From positions 1 through 64,000 of the forward strand of contig NZ_LQXM01000030.1 of assembly GCF_001648555.1 (NCBI RefSeq): a stretch of 64,000 nucleotides of DNA, read 5' to 3'. The notes beneath the pieces are model-generated. The model worked only from the letters and a program-made list of their open reading frames with translations. It was not told the DNA's origin and ran no database searches. Position numbers and translations under genes: made by a program. Position 1 is the first letter of the stretch, and each line of letters opens with the position of its first letter. Origin of the DNA: Rossellomorea aquimaris TF-12. GTDB taxonomy: Bacteria > Bacillota > Bacilli > Bacillales > Bacillaceae_B. Shown piece after piece: positions 29,182 to 37,887 of this stretch.

Positions 29182-29685
29182 TTAAACAATCATCGCTTTT
29201 TTATGATGGACATCCTTTTTTTGAGTTAATGTATGTTTCAAATAAGGAATCATCCAGCGGTCAGCTCCCCAATAATACGCACCTTTCCCGGTGAATAATA
29301 GGATGATTGCTATTGTATAGAGAATCGGATTAGTGCTTAAGGTACCTGCCAGGAGAAAATTCAAATTCATAAATGCTCCCGCCAGCAGTGCAGGAATAGT
29401 CATAAACCCAATAATAAGTCCAAGACCTACCAAAACTTCTCCCCAAGGAATTAAAATATTAAATACGTCAACATTTGGTATGGCGAATTCTTTTAAAAAT
29501 GTAGCATACCACCCTTGAACTGCAGGATGATCACCTGCTGCTTTGCCTAGTGCTCCTTGTAGAAAACCACTTGCATCGAAACCATCATTGACCTTATGCC
29601 ATCCGGCCTCAAGCCATTGAATTCCTAACCAAATTCGAAGGACTGTCCAAACCATGCTAACTTTTTCATTTTGCCACCATTTCAT
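29182..29685 (-). CDS. DoxX family membrane protein
   Basis: A 167-residue membrane protein with four predicted spans and the DoxX motif GIQWLEAGWHKVNDGFDASGF; the loop NVDVFNILIPWGEVLVGLGL is also typical (thiosulfate:quinone oxidoreductase small-subunit-like, as in CatD/YfiD). AAAGGAG precedes the ATG. Two Rex-type operators lie upstream, which points to control by the NADH/NAD+ ratio. Confidence 0.88.
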   Translation of the reverse strand: MKWWQNEKVSMVWTVLRIWLGIQWLEAGWHKVNDGFDASGFLQGALGKAAGDHPAVQGWYATFLKEFAIPNVDVFNILIPWGEVLVGLGLIIGFMTIPALLAGAFMNLNFLLAGTLSTNPILYTIAIILLFTGKGAYYWGADRWMIPYLKHTLTQKKDVHHKKAMIV

Positions 29686-29710
29686 GATGGACCATCTCCT
29701 TTACATTATA

Positions 29711-29728
29711 TTGTGAAATAATTCACAA
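29711..29728. promoter_or_regulatory. Rex-type operator 1
   Basis: TTGTGAA-ATAA-TTCACAA, a perfect match to the Rex consensus TTGTGAA-N4-TTCACAA, 26 bp before the doxX-like start codon and overlapping a TATAAT on the minus strand. Confidence 0.85.
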
Positions 29729-29775
29729 ATATTCGCGAGATTAATACATTTTTTTGATTGACGTCATTCGTTTGT

Positions 29776-29793
29776 TTGTGAAATGTTTCACAT
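29776..29793. promoter_or_regulatory. Rex-type operator 2
   Basis: TTGTGAA-ATGT-TTCACAT matches 13 of 14 arm positions of the Rex consensus. Its start is 65 bp from that of operator 1. Confidence 0.78.
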
Positions 29794-29880
29794 GTTCTTT
29801 ACACTTATAATATACCTTCTTTCTAGCTCCATTACAATAGGCTTTCCCGTAATTCATAAAGCTGTCAAATTTATAAAAAA

Positions 29881-29916
29881 TAAACCAGAAAACCGTTCTA
29901 ACGGCTTCCTGGTTTA
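29881..29916 (-). terminator. Terminator of the VOC-protein gene
   Basis: TAAACCAG ... CTGGTTTA with an inner ACCGTT/AACGG(C) stem, followed on the minus strand by TTTTTTA. Confidence 0.82.
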
Positions 29917-29934
29917 AACATACAATCTTACTCT

Positions 29935-30276
29935 TTATCGTTCTTTACTTAAATCAATGATTCTTATGAGATTATCTGACTCGTCTTTATAAATGGCATA
30001 TCTCCCTGGTGGTATATCACATGGTGTTTTGATGAATTGGAGCTTGTTTTGATGTTCTTCAAAGTATACGTCTACGCTCTCTACAATGAAAATTCCCCCA
30101 GCAGTTAATTCCGGTTCATCATTTTCTATCATGAGTTGAACCTCGGTTCCTGGCAGCTTGAGGGCTATTGTATGATCTCCTTCTCTCCACGCTTCTTCAA
30201 AACCAAGAGTATCACGGTAGTAATCAAGTGATTTCATTAAATCTTTTACTGGATGACAAAGAAAAGCTAATTTCAT
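29935..30276 (-). CDS. VOC family (glyoxalase-like) protein
   Basis: A 113-residue single-module vicinal-oxygen-chelate protein: HPVKDLMKSLDYYRDTLGF at the N terminus, TEVQLMIEND, and C-terminal GRYAIYKDESDNLIRIID. The His and Glu positions that bind metal in this fold are partly present. Substrate not predictable. Follows the nucleotidyltransferase-like gene by 24 bp on the same strand. Confidence 0.82.
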   Translation of the reverse strand: MKLAFLCHPVKDLMKSLDYYRDTLGFEEAWREGDHTIALKLPGTEVQLMIENDEPELTAGGIFIVESVDVYFEEHQNKLQFIKTPCDIPPGRYAIYKDESDNLIRIIDLSKER

Positions 30277-30300
30277 TTACTTCACCTCTAATGAATTTAT

Positions 30301-31134
30301 TTATAATACTAATCCCACAACCTCATCTACCCAATCTGTTTGCTCTTCAAGTTCAAGCTTTCTGCAGATAGATGAATGTACCCGCTTAAATTCAGGGACA
30401 ATTCCTTTCATCACAATAAGTATATCTTCTGGGCTTCGACTACTTCCCCATTCTTTCAATAGGGAAATTTGCCAATCTGCAAAAGTCGATCGTTTCCCTT
30501 CATATTTAGACCAGTCACCTGGAGGGTTCGGGAGTATATCTCTCTCCATGTTCCATCCTGCTGCAATGGACCATCGCATGTGGTCTAATGAATGAAGAGC
30601 ATAATATATTTCCCCTCTCTTCACTCTTCTATAAACTTCATGCATATGAGCAAAGAATTTACTTCTCCATATTTCAAATTCATCAAGGGTCACCATATAA
30701 TGTAGTTCATTTGATTGTTTATGAATATTTTTTACAATATGAAATGGGTCATATTCAATCTCCACTTCCTTTAAGTGAAGAGATGCCTTTAAGTCCTGTG
30801 GCTTGTAGTAGAATACATCTACTTTTATAAAACATTTGAAATGAGCTACCGTATGGACGGCCCATGGAAAATCTTCGTAATAGAGCACGTCCCCCCAACA
30901 CTTTGCTCTTTCCTTTTTGTTTTTTCTGTATGCTTCAAAAACTTCTTCTTTCACAACGATTCTCAAATCTAAATCTGAGTAATCATCATAGTTTCCTTTA
31001 GCTAGTGAGCCTCCATAGAAGAAAGCCAATACATATTCATCTTGTATTAAGTCTTCCTTGATGGCTTTTCTTAATTTTTCACGTTCTTTAACTAAAGAAG
31101 CATCTCTTTCGTTAAACTTATGCCCAAATCCCAC
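30301..31134 (-). CDS. Nucleotidyltransferase-domain protein
   Basis: A 277-residue protein with the polymerase-beta superfamily motif GGS-x10-DLDLRIVV (YGGSLAKGNYDDYSDLDLRI), so an aminoglycoside-adenylyltransferase-like fold, followed by an all-helical C-terminal half. A GTG start at 31134 has TAGGAT near it. It could inactivate a small molecule or be a housekeeping nucleotidyltransferase; the sequence does not decide. Confidence 0.8.
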   Translation of the reverse strand: MGFGHKFNERDASLVKEREKLRKAIKEDLIQDEYVLAFFYGGSLAKGNYDDYSDLDLRIVVKEEVFEAYRKNKKERAKCWGDVLYYEDFPWAVHTVAHFKCFIKVDVFYYKPQDLKASLHLKEVEIEYDPFHIVKNIHKQSNELHYMVTLDEFEIWRSKFFAHMHEVYRRVKRGEIYYALHSLDHMRWSIAAGWNMERDILPNPPGDWSKYEGKRSTFADWQISLLKEWGSSRSPEDILIVMKGIVPEFKRVHSSICRKLELEEQTDWVDEVVGLVL

Positions 31135-31334
31135 ACATATCCTATCACTCCTTCAATTTTTTCATTGAGAGACTCCCTATGAGGTTTTGACCATTTTACC
31201 ACATAATGGTATTAGTATCGTGGAAATATTTCTAATATTATTGATTCTTCTGATCTTTTAGTTAAAGAAACTTTCTTCTTTCCCATTCGTACTACATAAT
31301 AGAAATAGACAGAAGTGTTACGGAGGATTAAATC

Positions 31335-32957
31335 ATGAAGTCAGAGAGAAAGCTTTGGAGAATGTGGAAGATATTATCGTTGGCGTTATCCATTGTAATA
31401 CGGACTTATTGGTATAAGCTTAGTCGAAAGTCTGAAGCTGAGAAGGAACAGCTTTGGGTGAGGATTGGAAAAGAGTTTAAACAAACACTGTTTGAATTAA
31501 ATGGTGTTCTCATTAAGGTTGGTCAATTATTGAGTATACGTGAGGACCTTTTACCTAAGGGATTCATTAATCAAATTAAAGATCTCGTCGATCATGTTCC
31601 TCCATCACCATGGAAGGACATTGAAAGAGTATTAGAGAAGGAATGGAATAGTTCTGTTCATATGAAGGTAGACTCTATTAATCGAGAAGCCGTTGCATCT
31701 GCTTCCATTGGAGAGGTGTACAAAGCTACTTTATTAGATGGTACTCAAGCTGCCATTAAGGTACAGCGTCCCGAAATCCCATCTCTTGTCAAAACTGATT
31801 TCCGTTCCCTTAGCATCATTATTTGGTTTGCTAAGTATTTTGCTCCCGTTCCCAAAGGGTTTATCAATTTTAATATGCTATATAAAGAATTAAAGCAGGT
31901 TATTGAGCAGGAGCTTGATTTTTACAAGGAAATGAATACAGCCATATCTTTTAAAGAACGATTTACCGATCACCCCGGGGTGAAAGTTCCAGCTGTTTTT
32001 CCGGAGCTTTGCACAGATAAAGTTTTGGTCATGGAATGGGTGGATGGAACAAGATTAAATGATAGGAATGCCATTACTCGGTATGGACTTGATGGTCGTG
32101 AACTAGCGGAAAGATTGTTTCGACTGTTTCTGCCTCAATGGCTTGAAGCAGGGTTATTCCACGCAGATCCACATGCAGGTAACATTCTTATTCAGCCTGA
32201 TGGAACCTTTGTATTACTGGATTACGGGATGATTGGTGAGATTTCAAAACGTGATGCAGCTCACTTTCAGGGACTGCTAGAGGGTATCCTTCTGAAAAAT
32301 TATTCGAAAGCGTCTGGAGCATTAGCTGACCTTGGCTTTTTACTACCCGGAGCCGACCCTAAAGCCATCGAACAGGTTCTTGAAGAATTTGTGACCCTTG
32401 ATATGGAGCAATTTAAGCAGATGGATCTTCTATCGGTTAAAAAAGAAATAAACGAAATGGTAAAATCTCTACCAGTACAAGTACCAACTCGGTTTATATT
32501 CCTTGGACGTTCCTTTGCCACAATTGAAGGACTTGTCTTTATCCTTCATCCAGAAGAGGAAACTCTGGACATAGTAAAGCCGGCTTTCTTAGATTGGCTA
32601 AAAAATAGTAGTACTAGTAAGTGGGATTTGATACTAAAATGGATAACGGCTCAACCTCTTTTCCAAACCGTTCAGAAGGTGAAAGGACTTTTAGATATTC
32701 CTGAACGGATATTAAAGCAAAGGGAGCTTCACGATCAGAATTCTTTTCAATTTACAATGTATGAGAATGGAAAGAAGTATGCATTTACTGTAATGGTCCT
32801 AGGTATTGTGGGGAGTTTTACAGGATATTCTCTTACAATGGAGTCGGTGTGGCAAGGTTCCGTCCTACTAACAGTACTCGGAGGGTTTTCGTATTCAATC
32901 ACAGGCATGAAACAGAAAAAATGGCTAAAAAAGTTAAAGAACGGTCAACTACAGTAA
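31335..32957 (+). CDS. UbiB/ABC1/AarF family atypical kinase
   Basis: A 540-residue member of the UbiB family. KxGQ motif (IKVGQLLSIREDLLP), Ala-rich loop SASIGEVYKA, the kinase Lys (AAIKVQRP), catalytic HADPHAGNIL and metal-binding LDYGMIGE are all present. Two hydrophobic segments at the C terminus (about 480-520) anchor it in the membrane. In most bacteria the family supports quinone synthesis by ATP hydrolysis. GGAGGA lies before the ATG. Monocistronic. Confidence 0.93.
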   Translation: MKSERKLWRMWKILSLALSIVIRTYWYKLSRKSEAEKEQLWVRIGKEFKQTLFELNGVLIKVGQLLSIREDLLPKGFINQIKDLVDHVPPSPWKDIERVLEKEWNSSVHMKVDSINREAVASASIGEVYKATLLDGTQAAIKVQRPEIPSLVKTDFRSLSIIIWFAKYFAPVPKGFINFNMLYKELKQVIEQELDFYKEMNTAISFKERFTDHPGVKVPAVFPELCTDKVLVMEWVDGTRLNDRNAITRYGLDGRELAERLFRLFLPQWLEAGLFHADPHAGNILIQPDGTFVLLDYGMIGEISKRDAAHFQGLLEGILLKNYSKASGALADLGFLLPGADPKAIEQVLEEFVTLDMEQFKQMDLLSVKKEINEMVKSLPVQVPTRFIFLGRSFATIEGLVFILHPEEETLDIVKPAFLDWLKNSSTSKWDLILKWITAQPLFQTVQKVKGLLDIPERILKQRELHDQNSFQFTMYENGKKYAFTVMVLGIVGSFTGYSLTMESVWQGSVLLTVLGGFSYSITGMKQKKWLKKLKNGQLQ

Positions 32958-32990
32958 AAAGGAAACTTCCCATGGTTTCCTTTTGTTTTG
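32957..32990 (+). terminator. Terminator of the UbiB-like kinase gene
   Basis: AAGGAAAC / GGTTTCCTT hairpin followed by TTGTTTTG. Confidence 0.78.
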
Positions 32991-33003
32991 GTTCTATTTT
33001 CAT

Positions 33004-33230
33004 TCACCTTTCCCTTACATATACTTCATCGACTCGGATCTCGAATTCTAACCCAGTCGGTTCGTTATCAAAAGGGCCAGTCATTCTTTAAAGGGTAACC
33101 GTAGTCCAGTACCTTCATCAGGTAATGGAGGAGATCCAATAAATTAGAGTTGATGATGTTCTAATGATCCCCCACCTCCTATTCCCCGACAATCTTACTT
33201 TCCCCCTAAAAATAATTCAAATGATTCACG
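33004..33230 (-). pseudogene. Possible degraded coding remnant
   Basis: Minus-strand sequence reads MTGPFDNEPTGLEFEIRVDE-VYVRER-stop (33084-33004), and in a shifted frame just upstream IGSPPLPDEGTGLRLPFKE. Both parts look protein-like but stops and a frame change separate them. I do not recognise a family. The rest of the 32,990-33,444 gap shows nothing. Confidence 0.3.
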
Positions 33231-33444
33231 GTCATGTTGATCTATGTAGTTCAGTTTTAAGGTAGAAAAAACAAAGAGCTCCAATACTTTTAGTCCAATT
33301 CGCATATGAATTAGACTATTTCATTATGTTGATTTATCAGTGTATTGTAATGTTCATATGATTATTTAGAGGTTAAATATGTAACGCCATAGGACACTAT
33401 TACGACTAATTATTTGAAGTTATTGATAAGGAGGTAGAAACTAA

Positions 33445-33750
33445 ATGGAAAAGAATTTTATTATACTCTTTTTAATATGCTTTTCCCTGGTTGGCTGTAG
33501 TAGTAAGGAAGAAGTTAAAGGTCAATTTGATATTAAGGGAAATATTGTTGGAATTAACGAAAAAGAAAATCGTATTTTAGTAGTGGATGCAGATAAAGGA
33601 GAAACTTGGGTAGTCTTACCTGAAAACGCAGACATCAAGAATTATCAAGAAGGACAGGAAGTTGTCATTTGGGTAGATGATGGGATAGACACATCGGCCC
33701 CCACTTCCGCAAAAGCATTAAATATTGAGATAACATCATTAAATCCATAA
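33445..33750 (+). CDS. Small lipoprotein, DUF3221-like
   Basis: A 101-residue protein with a lipoprotein signal (FIILFLICFSLVGC, Cys18) and a mature OB-like domain (GNIVGINEKENRILVVDADK ... GQEVVIWVDDGIDTSAPTSA) similar to DUF3221 lipoproteins of Bacillus. AAGGAGGT precedes the ATG. Anchored outside the membrane. Function unknown. Confidence 0.85.
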   Translation: MEKNFIILFLICFSLVGCSSKEEVKGQFDIKGNIVGINEKENRILVVDADKGETWVVLPENADIKNYQEGQEVVIWVDDGIDTSAPTSAKALNIEITSLNP

Positions 33751-33851
33751 TACAAAGGGATATCTAAAAACAGAAATTCCTTTTAATTTTTTCTTACCTT
33801 TTATACTTCTAAATTACTTGTCAGTTTTACTTTTTCATCTATCCTTATTTT

Positions 33852-34193
33852 CTACTTCGAAACTGAATAACTTACATGATGATCATGTGGGTTTTCCTCT
33901 GAAGTGTCCCAGTCAACATTTAAAACAACAACGCTTGCATTATCATATTGGCGGATGAATAGTACTGTGTAGAGGTGATTATCTAATTCTACTGACTTTA
34001 AAATTTGTACATGCCTACGGAAGCCAATGGGCTCAATGAACGAGCGAAAATTCTCATTTCTTAAAGCACCAAATATACTATTTAATAAATCCTCATATAA
34101 ATCATATTACCCCGCCCAATCTGCTATATACTCAGAGAATGGAAAAACTGGTTTAAAGACATCCGTTTTATCTTCTTCCACCTCCTCCTCCAT
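33852..34193 (-). pseudogene. Pseudogene of a ~113-aa protein with one in-frame TAA
   Basis: From ATG at 34193 to TAG at 33852 there are exactly 114 codons in one frame, interrupted only by TAA at codon 29 (34107-34109). The translated parts (KPVFPFSEYIADWAG before, then LLNSIFGALRNENFRSFIEP and LYTVLFIRQYDNASVVVLNV) look like a folded protein of unknown family. No ribosome binding site is evident at the ATG. It lies between the lipoprotein and the diguanylate cyclase genes. Confidence 0.65.
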
Positions 34194-34244
34194 TATGAAT
34201 CAGGCATAAACCCCCTATGAGCTTTTTGCCCAAATTAGCTATGT

Positions 34245-35336
34245 TTAAATCATGCACTCACCGCTGGTACACACAATGTTACGACCGTTTCGCTTAGCTC
34301 TATATAAGGCGTCATCCGCTTGCTGAAACATGGAGTCATGCTTTTCTTTCCCCCCATTATATACAGACACACCGATAGAGACAGTAAGCTGAATTTTCTT
34401 CTTATCCGGCAGGACGAAAGAGTGGTGATAGACCGCTTCTCTGACTCGTGTGGCAATTTCTTTTGCTTGCTCTACACTGCAATCTGGGAGAAGAAGAGAA
34501 AACTCTTCTCCACCATTTCGAGACAACGTATCCCCCGATCTAGTTAAACCCGTCAATACTTTTGCAAGCTGTTTTAATACTTCATCACCCGCACTATGAC
34601 CGTGTGTATCGTTAATTTGTTTGAAATGATCAACATCTATTAGGCAGATGGCACAGGTTTCCTTTTCTGTCCTGGCCACACTGATCATATCATTGTAATA
34701 GCGATCAAATGATCGAACATTATACAAACCTGTTAGGGAGTCACGCTGTGAATTTTCTTTATATTTGTAATATCGTTCACTTGTTTTTCTTATATAATTG
34801 ACGAAATAAAAGGTTAAGTATCCTCCAATAAGCGTACTTATGATATGAAATACTGCAAAGTCCAGGACGAGACTATAGTCATCCACCACTATATAAAGAG
34901 CAATGGAAAAAATCATTTGGCTATACACTAGTAGAATTGTCCATTTCTTCCAAGGAGAAATCCTTATAAATCGCACAATGAATCCTGCTCCAATAGAAAT
35001 CATCAGCATCATAAATAAAGCCACATAAGATGAAAAATTAACGGCAATAAAAAAGCGTCCAATCGTGATGACGATTGCTGATACAATAGTTGGTAAAAAC
35101 CCTCCGTAATAAGCAACAAGAATAACAGGGATATGTCTTAAATCAAGAATCGTTAACTCATTTACAGTAATGCTGTAATGCATGAGGACAATTCCAAGAA
35201 GACCAGCCAACACCCCGTCCACAGACTTGATCCAAATAGGCGAATTCATAGTCAAACGATTTTTGCGAAAGAGCTGATGCCACAAAAACGTAAAGGACAT
35301 TAACAATGAAATATTGACGATTAAATCACTAATCAT
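34245..35336 (-). CDS. Diguanylate cyclase, 5TM-LYT sensor plus GGDEF
   Basis: A 363-residue membrane protein. Residues ~1-180 form five or six hydrophobic spans with DGVLAGLLGIVLMHYS and the LRHIPVILVAYYGG segment of the LytS-YhcK (5TM-LYT) sensor type; then a GGDEF domain starting RDSLTGLYNVRSFDRYYND. The active site is RNGGEEF and an I-site RSGD lies five residues before it, so c-di-GMP feedback inhibition is expected. Similar in layout to B. subtilis DgcK (YhcK). Confidence 0.92.
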   Translation of the reverse strand: MISDLIVNISLLMSFTFLWHQLFRKNRLTMNSPIWIKSVDGVLAGLLGIVLMHYSITVNELTILDLRHIPVILVAYYGGFLPTIVSAIVITIGRFFIAVNFSSYVALFMMLMISIGAGFIVRFIRISPWKKWTILLVYSQMIFSIALYIVVDDYSLVLDFAVFHIISTLIGGYLTFYFVNYIRKTSERYYKYKENSQRDSLTGLYNVRSFDRYYNDMISVARTEKETCAICLIDVDHFKQINDTHGHSAGDEVLKQLAKVLTGLTRSGDTLSRNGGEEFSLLLPDCSVEQAKEIATRVREAVYHHSFVLPDKKKIQLTVSIGVSVYNGGKEKHDSMFQQADDALYRAKRNGRNIVCTSGECMI

Positions 35337-35407
35337 ACTAAACTCTTCCTTTTACAAACTATATTATTAGAAAATTATACCATAATGGTATTTCACACTA
35401 CAATTTT

Positions 35408-35737
35408 TCACTCTACTTCTTCTACTGATGGACGATGCTGATATTTCTCCAAATCTATCTTATTCTCTTTTGCAATGATAACTCCTTCAGATTGAAGTGA
35501 TTTTTTTTGAAAATAAAGAGATTCCTGATCTTGAATCCCAATCTCTCCCTTGCTATTAATGACTCGATGCCACGGAAGGTTATATTTTTCACTCATAGAA
35601 TGTAATATTCTAACCACCTGTCTTGCAGCTCTATGGCTACCGGCTAAAGCAGCAATTTGACCGTAAGTCATCACTTTTCCAGGTGGAATATCTTTAATTA
35701 TTTTTACTGCTCTTTCTGTAAAAGGCTTCATTTTCAT
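35408..35737 (-). CDS. Alkyltransferase-like protein (ATL), PWHR active site
   Basis: A 109-residue protein with the DNA-binding fold of O6-alkylguanine transferases (IPPGKVMTYGQIAALAGSHRAARQVVRIL), but the PCHR acceptor motif is PWHR. Such ATL proteins cannot accept the alkyl group; they flip O6-alkylguanine and mark it for nucleotide excision repair. The start may be the ATG two codons later, which is better spaced from GGGAAG. Single gene. Confidence 0.92.
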   Translation of the reverse strand: MKMKPFTERAVKIIKDIPPGKVMTYGQIAALAGSHRAARQVVRILHSMSEKYNLPWHRVINSKGEIGIQDQESLYFQKKSLQSEGVIIAKENKIDLEKYQHRPSVEEVE

Positions 35738-35809
35738 TCACTTCCCTATCTCCAGATCTCAATAAGTGATAGTTCCATTGTAATATGAAGGGAAGAATAG
35801 AGGAAAGCA

Positions 35810-35856
35810 TAAAGAAGCTTAAACCTTTGACGAATCAAAGATTTAAGCTCTTTTTT
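35810..35856. terminator. Hairpin downstream of the 123-aa protein gene
   Basis: AAGCTTAAA ... TTTAAGCTC with an inner CTTTGA/TCAAAG stem and a T run on the plus strand. On the minus strand, where it would terminate the 123-aa gene, the T run is weak. Confidence 0.6.
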
Positions 35857-35857
35857 G

Positions 35858-36229
35858 TTACAGTAGGCAAGTTCCGTCCTTTAAAGGACAGCCTAAACTA
35901 TTATATCCTTCTAGTTCTTCTCTTACTTCTTCATAGTCTCCGCTATTATAAGAATCTTGTACCTTAGCAATAACCTCAGACTCGGTGAGTGGATAAGAGA
36001 TAGCTGGATGTGCCGCATTCAAAAGTGCTGCAACTCCTGCTCTAGCAACTCCGTTAAAGTCATATCCTTGCAACTTTAAAGCTTCCTTTAACGTAATATC
36101 CGGATCATAAGCGTGAATTCCAAATACAGTGTCAAAATCATCTGTACGGGAGTAGCCAGTTGGAGTCCAGTGACAGGCATTCTCGCACTTTCTCCAAAAT
36201 TTATTCGTACACCCTTGTCGTAAGCCCAT
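35858..36229 (-). CDS. Free-standing domain of secreted-protein type (123 aa)
   Basis: A 123-residue protein. The pattern GCTNKFWRKCENACHW ... TDDFDTVFGIHAYDPDITLKEALKL ... ARAGVAALLNAAHP ... YNSGDYEEVREELEGYNSLGCPL resembles a C-terminal module (GCTPGYWKNH type, with DTVFGV and AALLNA) found on bacterial extracellular proteins. Here it occurs alone, has no signal peptide, and has four or more cysteines. GGAGG is 8 nt before the ATG at 36229. Function unknown. Confidence 0.7.
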   Translation of the reverse strand: MGLRQGCTNKFWRKCENACHWTPTGYSRTDDFDTVFGIHAYDPDITLKEALKLQGYDFNGVARAGVAALLNAAHPAISYPLTESEVIAKVQDSYNSGDYEEVREELEGYNSLGCPLKDGTCLL

Positions 36230-36473
36230 TATCATTACCTCCTTTCATAGGAAGATATTTTATACTATGATAGATTTTCCAATGTGGACTAGGTGTTCAT
36301 GGCTATTCTTGTAAAGATTTAGCGGAATTAATTGATCATGTGTAAAGGACCTACAAATCCGGTAATATAGTCTTTTTTAATTCCAACTCATAGTTTCTAG
36401 TGAATTAGTGGATATCCAATGGAAGAAAGCCAGCATATACTATTTAGAACATACAAAGGAAGGTGGGTTATGA

Positions 36474-37766
36474 ATGAGTACTTCTAGTGGAAGATGGAGT
36501 CTATATGAAATCTTAAGAGAAGATATAGCTCTTCAACCTTTCTTATTAAATACACAACTTCTCAAGAAAGAGACTTTTTCAACTGAATTATTGGATCTAT
36601 TCACTATACGACCTTGCTTCGGAGAGGCGAACATCTTTGGTGGCTCTGTTAATCGCGACATCTATCAACTAATCAGTAGAAAGCAAGACGTCACTTTCAT
36701 CGAGAAATCTCAAGCGTTCCATTTTATACAAGAAATAATTCTCGAAGGGAAAAACGCCATTTTACAAGACTTTCATTTTTTGAATGAGTTTGAAGAGAAG
36801 CCCTCTGAATTGTATATTACCGTTCAACTGGAACCTCCTTCCGAATGGAAGGTTTCTGCACTGGTAGAAAAGGAGTCCCCCTCCCTCCTTAAAGGTAATA
36901 CACTCCTTAGAAGTAGAATGTATGAAGTAGCGATTAGAATGGCTGGAAGACTCCAAGTCTACTACCCCCAATGCCTTACATTCGTTTTGGAGATTGGATT
37001 TGTATTGGACAAACTATGGTTACAGGATATAAAACTCCACTATTCCAAAAGCAAATGGAGTCAATATCAAATCATGAAATCCGTTCAAGAACTAACCCCC
37101 TATCTTCCGCAAACCCAGTTAGCTACGCCTCTTTCCCTCTGCAATTTTCTATCACTTTACAATGAAGTCGTTCTTAAACCCTATAATGGGCAATGGGGTG
37201 CTGGAGTGATTAAAGTGAACAGTCTTTCTGAAGGGGACTATGAGTTGCATGAAAACCGGAAGAAAACCCGCTTTTCAAACAGCTCTGATCTCCTTTTTCA
37301 CTTAAATAGCCATTACCTCTCGAAAAAGGGCTACATTGTTCAAGAAAACATCCCATTATCCAAAATAGAGCAAAGTCCATTTGATGTTAGAGTGATGACT
37401 CAAAAAGAAATTCCTGAAGAACACTGGGAAGTAACCGGCAAGCTCGTTAAGATAGCTATGGATAAAGTATTTGTTACGAATTTAGCTAAATCTCTTATAT
37501 TTTTAGAAGATGCTTTGAATAGGATTGGGATGAATATGAAGCAATCTATCGATCTGATTGCAGAGTTGGAAACCCTTTGTCTTCTCACTTCTCAGCTTTT
37601 AGAAGAACATTTTTCTACAGTTTCCATCGTTGGATTTGATATAGGGATTGATACGTATGGGCAACTTTGGATCATTGAAGCAAATTTATGGCCCGACTTA
37701 ACCATTTTCAGAATGATTGAAGATAAGAGCATGTATGAAAAAATCAGAGAAAAAAAACGAAAATGA
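36474..37766 (+). CDS. YheC/YheD-family ATP-grasp spore coat-associated protein
   Basis: A 430-residue protein of the YheC/D family. The ATP-grasp core is visible as VVLKPYNGQWGAGVIKV (lysine and glycine loop), GYIVQENIPL and a C-terminal IIEANLWPDL metal-binding end. In bacilli these proteins are made in sporulation and associate with the coat; the ligation product is not known. GGTGGG precedes the start. Followed directly by a perfect palindrome. Confidence 0.85.
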   Translation: MSTSSGRWSLYEILREDIALQPFLLNTQLLKKETFSTELLDLFTIRPCFGEANIFGGSVNRDIYQLISRKQDVTFIEKSQAFHFIQEIILEGKNAILQDFHFLNEFEEKPSELYITVQLEPPSEWKVSALVEKESPSLLKGNTLLRSRMYEVAIRMAGRLQVYYPQCLTFVLEIGFVLDKLWLQDIKLHYSKSKWSQYQIMKSVQELTPYLPQTQLATPLSLCNFLSLYNEVVLKPYNGQWGAGVIKVNSLSEGDYELHENRKKTRFSNSSDLLFHLNSHYLSKKGYIVQENIPLSKIEQSPFDVRVMTQKEIPEEHWEVTGKLVKIAMDKVFVTNLAKSLIFLEDALNRIGMNMKQSIDLIAELETLCLLTSQLLEEHFSTVSIVGFDIGIDTYGQLWIIEANLWPDLTIFRMIEDKSMYEKIREKKRK

Positions 37767-37770
37767 AGTT

Positions 37771-37812
37771 CAGAGAGAGGGACGGACCTCATGAGGTCCG
37801 TCCCTCTCTCTG
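37771..37812. repeat. 42-bp perfect palindrome of the GAGGGACGGACCT family
   Basis: CAGAGAGAGGGACGGACCTCA and its exact complement abut with no spacer. It begins 4 bp after the YheC/D-family stop codon. It has the longest arms of the family in the window. No T run. Confidence 0.9.
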
Positions 37813-37887
37813 AGCTAAATCCTACATAAGAATTCCATGATGTATTACACTAATAGTACATTTAGAGAGGACGTGAGGTATTTGACA

